Shown here: positions 25,239 to 37,200 of the stretch, piece by piece | How the letters are laid out: every line of letters begins with the position of its first letter | Position numbering within the stretch: position 1 is the stretch's first letter | Source: Steromphala cineraria | Lineage: Eukaryota > Mollusca > Gastropoda > Trochida > Trochidae | NCBI GenBank assembly: GCA_916613615.1 | Contig: OU744736.1 | Coordinates: 9,745,724-9,809,723 of the forward strand | Reading direction: 5' to 3' | Length of the DNA: 64,000 nt | Made by a program: the position numbers and the translations under genes | Notes under the pieces: model-generated | What the model was told of the DNA's origin: nothing | What the model saw: only the letters and a program-made list of their open reading frames with translations | Database searches by the model: none

Positions 25239-28200
25239 GTATGTCGTGTTTCTAGGTCCATGTCGTTATCAAGTTTATTGACCTAGTCGGACTGACACAG
25301 GCTCAGCTATGCAGTTCAGTAGATGTATATTGTAGCACCCTTTAAATATTAATATATCCCGGATATAATATAAGGGTGCATAATGCCGGTCAACCTACAT
25401 ATACTTAGTTTGGAAGATAATTTTATTTATTTTGATGAGAGACTAAATGTATTTTGATTAAGCTGATTGTTCAAAAATGATAAATATTTAAAACCTTTCA
25501 TAATATAATTAACTATAAGGACTTAACATAATAATTAACCTACAATAAACTGTAAAATATTACAATATATTGTTATTTTAAAATCTGACTGTACATATGT
25601 TATTTGCTTAAGGTGTTTAGACACTTAAACATTCACTTTACATTTTCAAATTGTGTTTTCTAGTCACACAAAAACTTTTGTATAGAATTATTTCAAAAAT
25701 CAAATTGATAAGATTTTAATGAAGGACTTAATGTCATCATGATATGTGCTTTCCTTAGGAATGAACAGCATCCAGACTTCATAATAAATTCTTTGATAGG
25801 CATTTAGAAGTTGGAAGTCAAATTTGGACGAATATTTTGTGTACTCAGAATAAAGAAGTGGTTATATCCTTAAAATATTCGTCCTTATTAATAATAAGTG
25901 ATCGATGTACTTAGTGTCCTGCATTGAAGTCCTGTCTCAAAATTAGGCTATGCAATAACTGCGACCTCTTGCAAATTTTAGTTGACGACAAGTGCAGCAA
26001 AGCAGAGAGAGAGCTAGAGCTAGACCATGCATGGCGTATTTAATTACCTTCCATACATGCCTGGTATGCAATAAGGTGTATAAGAAAAGCACAAAATATG
26101 CTGCATCAGCAGTTACTAACATAAAACTTCATTTTCTATTATGCATCGGATCCTAGTCATATTCAGTGCATTCTTGCATCTTATTCAAGCTTTTCATTTT
26201 GTGTTTTCAACTGTGACTTTAGAGATGCTTTATCATTATGACACATTTAAGCATCACTTGCATCACTCCCCCTCTTACAAATAGTCAAACTGGGGCAGGA
26301 TAGCGCAGTGGTTAGTGATGTCGAGTTCAGGTATCCTTCTGTCTCACTATAAATCTTTGTTGACACAAGTCCTTGTTCCCATGTGTGTGTATGTATTATG
26401 CAAACAGTACAGGTGACCTGGAGGATACCTGTCAATCTACCCTTGCTTCATATTACCAGGGTCACTGTTGAATTGGTAGCTCAGTGGTGAAATAGTTAGC
26501 ATGCTGGCCTCACACCACTCTCCCTAGTTTGTACCCCAGTGAAGTCTCCATATTGTTCGCCTTCAGTCTCATCCTGTGTGTTCGCTAGTTTCAACGCCAT
26601 ACATTCACTAGTCTTGCGGGCTTTCTCCCAGCAATAATACTAGCAGGCGCGAAATTAGTGAAATATTCTTGAAAGCAACGATAAACCCCATATCATCTCA
26701 CCTTACCTCATTCTGTATTGTGACCCTTTGCAAGGCACTTGATCCACATTGCACTCAGTATACCCAGCTGTTAATATTGGTACATCATAACAGAATGTAT
26801 TGACGTACATGGTCATGACTTACGCTTAGTAGCGACTGTGAATTGAAACCTAGGTAAATTAATGTACGTAACGGCAGCACTTTGAGCATATGGGTATCCA
26901 CATTATTTTTGATATATTTTTTTCTAACATATTCTCCATTGAAGAAAGATGGAGTTTATTTCACGCAAAAGAACAAGCCAGAATAAAATTAATGGAATAT
27001 TTCAAAAATTGCCGCTTGATGAAAATAACAAAATAACTGCATTAATATCATGCACTAGATTTCTCACAGTATATCAATAAATCGAGAATAGTGATACTTA
27101 TTTTGAGAATTTACATATTCTGAGAAGTTCTCAGTAGCATGATACGTATTGTAATGTGAAATGTCTGTATCATCACAACTATTCATGGACATAGTCTTCA
27201 ATCCTCATATCTGTATCATGAAGAGTTGTGATGCCATACTCATGTCCAAATTTGATACCTACATATGAAATATAATTAAGAAATTAAGTGACGATTCTAT
27301 TCAATATGTTACATGTTACAATACACTTTTTTTCGGGTATATTATATATAGAAAAAAAAAAGAACTTAAATCCTTAATTTTAGGTTGAACAAGCAATTTT
27401 TAAGTCAACTAAATGCATTATATTACAGACATCGTATCTCTTTAGGTATTTCATAAAGTATCGAGATTCTCAATTTAAGTATCTATATATGTTGTCACAA
27501 CTCTAGTAACATGTATTGCAGCTCTTCACCGAAGGTATCACCAATGTGCTGGCTGGATGCTACCTCCCCGACGACTCAGAAAAAGATGACTTGGTGTTGG
27601 TTCGGATATTTGGTGCCAAGACTGAGCTTATCATCGACCGGGAGGCGGAGAAAGAAACGTTTGTGTTGCTGAGCGGAGCTGGCTGTGCCCCGCCCCTCTA
27701 CTGTACGTTCAACAATGGGATGGCATACGGCTTCGTAAAGGGGTGTCCGCTGGATGAAGTCATGGCAAAAGATTCAGAGATCAGACAGTAGGTTGCACTA
27801 CACATCATGTTTTATGAGATTACCTTTTCTTGTGGAAATTTTTCAGAGGTGATTTACATCAGGGGTATCAAAGTTATCACCCAGGTAAATAGGGGTGACT
27901 ATTGACCCCCAAGGGACTATTGCGATAGCGATAGTCTATTGCAGGGTACTATTGCGATAGCGATAGTCTATTGCAGGGTACTATTGCTATTATACTACTA
28001 GCTATTGCAATAGTTTATCAATAAAGGAAATAAAAACAATTGTTAAGAAAAAAAATGTTTTATTGACTTTGTCACCGCTTTGTTTGTAACGATTTCAAAA
28101 TCGGCTGCACTCATGGAAGTCGTGGAAAGATAACTCGTGTTTTCCTGTTGCTATTTTTAGCTCGCGGCGATCTGTTTGCTGTTAGCCGTTTCCAGTATTT

Positions 28201-31200
28201 TCCAAATGTAAAAATATGTGTTTGTGTGTGGATTTTACTTTTAACATTCAGGTTAACAACTGATTGTTCAAATTGTCGATACTATCGATAGTTAAGACGT
28301 GCTATCGATACTATTGATCGTTCTAAAAAAGACTATCGATAAAGTACTATCGGCAGAGCAACTATCGCGGTAAGTCGATAGTTCGATCTATCGTTACACC
28401 CCTACAGGTAAAAGACCCTTGGCCTACCCTACCAACCTCCTATCTCTCACATATGACTAAACAATATGGCTAAAAACTGAGAATGATATTGTCCAATACC
28501 AATCGAATAGGAAACTCAAACATTAAGAACAAAATATTTGTGCATGTAGACTAAATCAAATCTGGCGAAGGATGCAAAGATTAGTAGGTTGCACTACCCA
28601 TCACCTTTCATTAGATTTCCTATACCTGTTGAAATTCTGCATTTGTAAATATATTTTGGGAAGGTGATTTGCATCAGGGGTATCAAAGTTTGCACACAAG
28701 AACCAAGACCCTACCCTTCCAACCTTGTTATCTCTCACATACGAATTCAACAGGCATCATGGCTGATACCTTGGATTAATTGAATAGGAAACTCGACAAT
28801 TTAGAATAAAATCTTTTATGCATGTAAAATTTATTCAAATGTTTGCAGGGCGTCTAAAGTTTGTGAATTAAGAAATTTTGACCCAGATATTCATGGTGTT
28901 CAGCAACTTATGTAGTCAGAAGTTTGACCTCTTTTAAATAGAGCATGGCAGGGTGTCCATCTTTTAAAGCTTCTTGCAACTAATTTCTCAAAACTCAAAA
29001 TTTCTCAGAGAACCTTCTTTGATGGATGGTGTCAGTGCAAACATATATTTGTTGTAATTTCACAAATTAATATATACAAATAATTATGTTGTAAAAACAA
29101 AAAATCATTGAAAAATGTTTTGTATTTCTTTGGAAGGTTGATGAGATCCAAACATGATGATAAGTCTCCAGATCCCATATTCAGGGAACTTCAACAGTTT
29201 AATTATCAGTAACACTGAACATTATTTCAGATTCTCAAATTGAGTCCTGCAAATATCTGTACTGCCAGTGAATTTAGTTGAAAGATTATTCATGTCAGAC
29301 TGTGATATAAAGTAATGAGACTGATCTGTCAGAACAATTTACATGATTTGAAATGTCATGTAAATGTCAAATGTCATAATGGGTAAGTTATTATGGTCCA
29401 ATTTGATGTGTTTCTGCAATATGATACACGTTTGAGATATGAGCCGGCCACAGATGTTACAACAGTTGTCAGCTATGCATGCCTCGCTATGTTGGTGTTT
29501 AGAATACCATTTACTATTGATGTTGAGCAATTACTCTCTCGCTATAAGGCTCTCTTCCATCTTTCAACGAGACTTAAAAAAGATAAATTTAAGATAAGAT
29601 AAGATGATCATTAAGAGAACCTGTTTTGTAGCTTTAAAAGCATGAATACAAAATGTACATAAATAAGGAGTTAAAAAAAGTACATTTTATCCTTGGTTCA
29701 AAACACATTGCAGTGTATGATAAGACTAAAAATTGACGGGGAACAACAGAATTATCTTTTCTGAGTACTATTAATTGTGAACAAGGGAAGGTTAATCAGG
29801 AATTCAGTCAATTCACTGTCATAAGTTGGATATTTGTTACATTACACTTTGAAAAAAATTCCCTATAAAGGATTTCACAAGGGATTTCACTGATGTCTAT
29901 GATGCTGTTGCAATGAAAACAAAACTGTAACATCCTACATAACTGAAGCTTGAGACAACAACATAGTTATTTTTACATATATTTGCTTGGTTCACAACAA
30001 CCAATACAAGACAAGAAAGTATACATCCTGTGTACATCTTCCCATATGATTGAATAATTCATATAAACATGAATGCACAAAATTAAAATGACATCACGAC
30101 AGAAAAATTGTCTTGAAATTTATATCTTTATTATGTTAACAGAAACAGAAATAGATGAAAAATATAATTTGATAGCATTAAATGTGATATCCAGCACCAA
30201 AAAAAAAAATGCTTTGATCAATGGTTGACTTTGGCAAAATTTTGTTGTACCGAGACTTTGATAATAAATCTGACAATGTAACTTTGGATTGCTTCTCTGT
30301 ATTGTGATTAGAATCATATATTTTCAATAAACCTTCTTGTCAAATATTTATCTTTCTTCCTTTTCATAAAAAAGTGAAATTAGCCATCCATGTATCATTT
30401 TCAAGAAATCACACTCTCAGCTAAACTATTGGTCCTGATTATTGTTGTATAGTGGTTCTTTGGAAAAAGGACATGACCTATTTACATGTTAGAATGAATT
30501 TCTTGATAATGGTGCAGATGGAAAAGAATGTATAAGTAAAACTATCTTTTGATGATCTTGACTTGTATTTTTGACATTCAAAATGTTAATTGTTTTATTC
30601 CAAGCTTTATTTTAGAACTGAATTAAAACCATTCAATTTTCATTAATGAAGTATTGCTTTTACAGACTTATTGCAAAGGAAATGGCTAAGTTGCACTCAT
30701 TGAGGAAAAAGGACCAAAGCCAACAGAGCAACTCTAGCCCTAAACCGTACATCCTTCAAAAGTTGAAAACATTTCTTGATCTGGTTCCAGAGAAGTTTGA
30801 TGATGAAGAGAAACAAAGAAAGTGAGTTTGATTAGATTTAATTATTAGTAAGAGAATCTCAAAAGTATCTTATATCTTACAAGCCATCTTGAACACAGTT
30901 GGTGCTTAAAATGAAGGTCATGTTAGATTTAATTATGCTATCTTTCTTTTTAGGCTTTATGAGAAATATCAAATGCTGTACCTGTCCTTATTTGCGAACA
31001 AATGAAAGATAAAGTTAATAGATTAATAGAATATGACCAATTTTGCACATTAAACAATCACAGTTAACAACCCGCTGCCTTATTATACCATAGCGAAGCA
31101 TTCCACGCTCTTAGCACAATGTTTGGCTTTGTTTGACAATGAATGTAAACTTTTTTTTGTCAAATTGTAACCAATTTGTTATGGTCACAAAGAAGTTTGA

Positions 31201-34200
31201 AATGATGTGCAAAACTAATATGTTCAAACAAAAAGGTTTCCTCAATTTTTGTATCATCAAATTGTACGTGGCATTACTCTCCCTTTAAATTGTATAACGA
31301 GGAGATTAAAGTAAATGACATTTTCTTAACACAAGCAATAGAATTTTGATATCAAACCATTTATGAGTTTGAACAAAATAATATTAAAAAGGAAGAAAGT
31401 TTAGTATTCTGTTTATAAATGTATTATATCTATATAGTATATTTTTACCCATATAAACAAGTTTTATTGTAAAAAGTGTCTGGAAACTACAATTTCTTCA
31501 AGTAGACAGCCATGCATTCATTGTGGTGTCACAACTAAGGTCATATGTACAACAGAACATGCCACACCGCAGGATTTTAAATGTGCAAGTAATAATACAT
31601 GTTATTTTTTTATGCAGTACACTTAAAGTTAAATCTCTGCATTGAATGTATTGTCACCATTTTAGGTTTACGGAAGGTTTGAAGTCCAAGGCAGCTATAA
31701 CCGAGGAATTCAATAGCTTCGTAAAGCAGCTTGAAGCTTTAAGCCTTAAAAGTGAAACTGTTTTCTCACACAACGATCTACTTCTACAAAACATTGTCTA
31801 TGACAAGAAACAAAGTGAGTAGAAACACTACGGAAACGTTCAAATTATTCAACTTCGTTCATAAATGGTGCTGTTTAGATTTAGAGGATATTTGTCTTTT
31901 CTCGACCATGTTTATCTCATCCAGTGAGGAAGAAGTTTGATATTTTCATGAGTGGTGCAGCCAAAAGTGTTAGTATAAAAATTTTCTGCCTCAGGAGATA
32001 AGATATACATGGTATTTGTCAAGAAAAAACTAATTTTCTATTTCTTTTAGGATTAGATGTTGTATATATATCGGAATTGAAGCGCTTTTGCGTAGATTTA
32101 AATCCAACAACATGACGTCATGAACATGTCATTGCGTCAGAGAATTGTTGATAAAATTAAATCATTGTTGTTATCAGTCACTAGTGACTGAGTGACTGAG
32201 TGACTGAGTGACTGATAACACAGTTTATTGTATTTAACAGTAAATTGTATTTAACATCCACTACAAAAGTCAATATTGATGAATTGTGATTACCATGATT
32301 TTTCATTTTTCATTTCAGAAAAAATAGGATTTATTGACTATGAGTATGCCTTCTACAACCTACAGGGGTTTGATATCGGAAACCACTACAACGAGTATGC
32401 AGGTATGTAGAAGATAAAGATTACAGATACATTATCAGAGTCAATATTTAAAAAAATAGTCTTACTGTTTTCCTTATATTTTTTGTACAAAATTTTGCGA
32501 AAATCGGACCTTAATTCATTTAATAAGAGATAATTTACCTATATTACCTAAACGGCAGCCGACATAAAGGCGCATCAAGTGTGGCCATCTCACAAATTCA
32601 AGTTTCTAAATAAAGTCCTGAAAACCATCTTTGTCCCGCACGACTAGATTTTATTTTAAATTTCTCTGAATTAGGTATTCATTGCTGCCAAAGTTGATAC
32701 CCATCAAACGCAATTACGGTAGTTAAGACACGGTGTATATCCTACACGCATTATGATTACAGGTTTATAAAATGCTATGCCCTTTTTACAGGGGGTACTG
32801 TGCTTTGGGCGTCGAAATAAGTATGTTAGTGTTGATAAAAAAATGTAAATGTGATATCAAAATTTCGACAAAAGATTTTTCTACAGAGTGATTATTTTTT
32901 CAATGGCTAAATTTCATCCTGAACCGCATGCAAGTATGATAATGCAGCTTTAAGGATGGGCTGTTAACCCTTTCACCCTACAATCTAGATATCAGACTCA
33001 AAAATATATTTTTCAACAGGTTTATTTGGTTTATCAAATAGGAGTGAGTGAACATGCACAGGATATCTGTAACCCTTGTTGTTGATTGGAGTAAAGTCAA
33101 TATTGTATTGACTTGTTGAATATAAACATTTTACCATCTCATTTACTGCATTGTATATCATATTGATCAAAGAAAATGCTCCTTCTCTATAATTGTTGTC
33201 CTTGTCGTCCCTTTTGACTGTTATTATTATAAAAAATGGGAGCTAATATTATAAGAAAAAAATGTTATGTGTACCTCTTTGGATTTGTTTTTAATAAAAT
33301 GAGTAATTTGGGTTAATGCAAATACTCCAACAATGATATTGCATTCCTTAAACTTTTAGACAATGTGTTATTCTGTTTATAGGTATGGATATTGTCCTCG
33401 ACTACAGCAAGTATCCAGATAGAGATTATCAGTTGTCATGGATACGAGTATACCTGGAGGAGTATCATAAGCTAACTGGTCGTCAAGGACCAACTGACAA
33501 AGATGTAGAAAGACTTTACGTACAGGTCTGCAAATGTTCCTTGGTGAGTTACATTGAGTTACCTCCCTTGAACGTGATATGTTGGCATTAATTTATATGT
33601 GTCCGTTCTCTCCTTGGTCAATTTACAATTTACCCTCGATACACTTGAATAGAAATGTTTTTTTTACCTAATGACCCATGGTAATTAACTTATAAAATAG
33701 CAACTTAATTCATTTTGTATCCTACAATCAATGTGTGAATTATTGCCGCGTTTCATTTATCTGAAGAAAAGAAGTCATCTAAATAAGTCATTAGCAGACT
33801 GGTACATTGCAATACTAAGGTTGAATATAATAGCATTGTCCTCCTTTAGTCAACCTAGATTATTCTTTCATGCATTTATGACAAAGTAGAGATGTTTTCC
33901 CTAAGAAATTATGTTTGATATCATTTCAGGCTTCTCACATGTTCTGGGGTTTGTGGGCTCTGATCCAAGCAGAACACTCCCAAATAGACTTTGATTATGT
34001 TGGGTGAGTTGATATGAAAGTCATCTAAATGATGATACTGACTAGAGATTGAATAATTTCCAAATATGCTTATGAATTTTATGTGTTAAAAGGTATGCGT
34101 TTCTATGGTATAAATGAATTGTTAAAGGATGTATGGATGGATGAAGAGATGATGAATTACTGAATCATCTTCATCTATCGATCAAACTATTTACAAAACT

Positions 34201-37200
34201 ATCCATCTCTCCATTGATGCTACAGAATCTTATGTGTTAAGTGTTGCGTTCAAATGTGCATGTATACATAATGTTCTTTTTCAGAAGGGTATCCTCCTTG
34301 GGGTACTTACTGCATAAAATCTGTATTTTTGCTATATGACAGGTTGTGACTATTTTTTACAATTAAAAAATATCAAAACATCGTTAAAAACGTGTTCTGT
34401 TATCTGTTGTTACCACCCTGCATCCAGCCCTAGCCCTAGCGGCGTCCTTAGCGACAGGGGCCAGATAACTCTAAACCTGCCTCTTTTCAATCTGTCATCA
34501 CAGGCGAACGGACGCTCTCAGTTTTCCTCTGAAGATTTTGTATTGACAAAGTGTTGTAGAAGCTAAGAAAATGTCTGAAGATAAAGACAAAGCGAATGTA
34601 TGGTGACCTTTAATCATTTTAGATTAGAATAGGCCGCATTTTCTCGCATTTCTTCGCGTTGTGACTTAGAATTTTTCAAAACCGTGCGCACCACGTGTTG
34701 CGTAATGGCGGAGAAAAATGACAAACATGGCGATTTCTCGAAAGACCTTTTCCGACTAGAGGATTAGTCAATCTTTCGTATGGATTTCGCTTTCGTTTGG
34801 CACTTGCTAGTATTTATTCTTGTAATAAATAAGCTCCCTTAGACTTTGAGATTTTTTCTTCACCTTTGTGAAATTACTGGGTGTTGTAAATTTCTCTCGG
34901 TCGGCAAGACATGTTGTTTACATGTTCTTTTTATTACAGGCTTTTGTTATGAGCTTGCTTTGGGAAGCCTTTATACATAACTTATATGCCTTAGAGTAGG
35001 ATTATTACTCTCTCTATTTTGTTGTCATGCACACATGTATCTTTCTATCTACATATTCGCATGCACGGTTGTAACTTTTCTTTGATATGATTGCTTGCAG
35101 TCATTCAAGAAATGTGCCAACTGCGGGAATCGTATTCCTGAGACAGATGGTCACGACCTCTGTATCATCTGCCTGGCCGTCGACGATCATGACGACTCGG
35201 CTTGCTCGTCTTGCTCGGGGTTCTCGGTGAGGACCAAGAAAAGGAGAGGACTGGATCTGGCCTTCTTCAAACGCCTTCATGCTGCGGGAGAGGACGTTAG
35301 GAACGCTACCCCCCCTAGTAAGCAAAAGAAGCAACGTCAGGTAATCTCGCCTCCCATCCCGTCGGGCTCTCAGAGTTCTGACTCGGATGCGGGGGTGAGG
35401 ATGGTTTCGGCCAGGGACAAAAATGCCACACCTCTCACACCTACTGACATTAATGCTCTTATTAAGGGGCAAATGAAGGGTATGTTGGGGGAACTGATGC
35501 AGGAAGTCCGCAAGGTAATCCACGCGTCTCTTCCCCCTTCAAGCCCCGATGCCCTGACGCCCGGTACCTCTGGCACCGTGGACGTCGTCGGTTCTGGTGC
35601 TGGCTCGGGCATGGGCCCGGGCGGTGCACAGGGAACGATTAGTCGAAAGCACCGGAAGGCCGGTGCTCCCTCGGCGACTATCATACGACCTACCTCCCCT
35701 ACGCCTGGTACGTCCGGGTGAGGGATACGGTCGGCGACCCCAAGAGTCTTGCCCCCGGTGCTTCGGCGCAGGGGACGGCACCTGGGCTCGGGGCTCGACC
35801 ACCTGTTGTGGAACAGGATGGGTCGGCTGCGTCGGCTTTTCGTATTCCTCTCCTGCCTCCCGGTTTGACTGCGGGCGCTCACGACGACAGCGAGTCAGAC
35901 TCGGACTCTACATTGTTGTCGGATCGTTCGAAGTCAGACATGGAGGTTGAGAGTGATGCTGGATCTGATGCGGTCGACCTGTCGATCAACACTGCTTTGT
36001 GGGAAATCCGGGGCAAAATTGCCAAGGCGTTCCCGCAGACCGCTGTTCCCCAACAGGAGGCCGACTCCTCTGAGTTCCGGCTTACCGGTGGGGCTTTCGC
36101 TTCGCGGAAGTCCCCACAGGTGCGACTCCGCATTATTGATCATGTGAAGGACGACTCGATCACTCCTCTCCTTTTGGGTACCCGCAAGCGCTTCGACCTA
36201 CCGGAGCTTGACAAGCGGTACCCATAGGGTGAGGAGGGGTTGTTTGACGATGATGTGTTGGCCTCCATCAGCCTGGAGTCTCTGAGCATTTTGAACATTC
36301 TACTTCGCCTGGGTTGGATAGTGAACTTAAAGAAATCAGACCTCGAGCCCTCTCAAGATCTTGTTTTCCTGGGGGCTCGGTTCCAGACGGCGACGGGGTT
36401 GGTTTCCCTTGCGCCGGACCGGGTGATCAAGGTCTCTCAAACTGCAGTTCTTTTTCTGCAGAGTCCCGCACATCCCGCACGATCGTGGCTTCAACTGCTG
36501 GGGAACATGGCGGCAACAGTGGATGTAGTCTGGTGAGCTCGCTTACGCATGAGACCAGTTCAGCAGGCGCTGGCCCAGCTGTGGTCACATGCAAGCAGTC
36601 TGGAGCAGTCAGTAGCTGTCCCCGAGTGGCTGTTAAGCCATCTCGAGTGGTTGACGGAGGAGGGCAATTTGTCCAGGGGTCTCCCATTGGACAAGCTTCA
36701 GCCGACAGTCATGGTTCAGACGGACGCTTCCCTCTCAGGCTGGGGGGGGAGTCCTGGGGGACCACTCAGATTCGGGCCTGGGGTCTCTGGATGAGTCCAA
36801 ATGGCACATCAATGTGCTGGAGCTACGTGCTGTCAGGAAAGTTTTCAGTCAGTTCCTCTAGATGCTGACAGGCCAGGTGGTGCGTCTAGAAATGGACAAC
36901 CAGACGGCCTTGACCTACATCCTCAAGCAGTGCAGAACAGTATCCCCAGCGCTCCTTCAGGAGGCGTGGGAGTTCCTGCTCTGGTGCGATCGGTACAACA
37001 TTCAGGTCATTCCAGTGTACCTTCCAGGGGTGGACAATGTCAGGGTGGACGCCTTGTCTCGCCGAATCCTGGCACCTCACGAATGGATGCTCCGTCGGGG
37101 GACATTCGAGGTTATCTCCCGGTTGTACGGATCGTTCCAGGTGGATGTGTTTGCATCCGGGAGGACGCATCAGACACCGGTGTTCTGCTCCAGAATTCCA

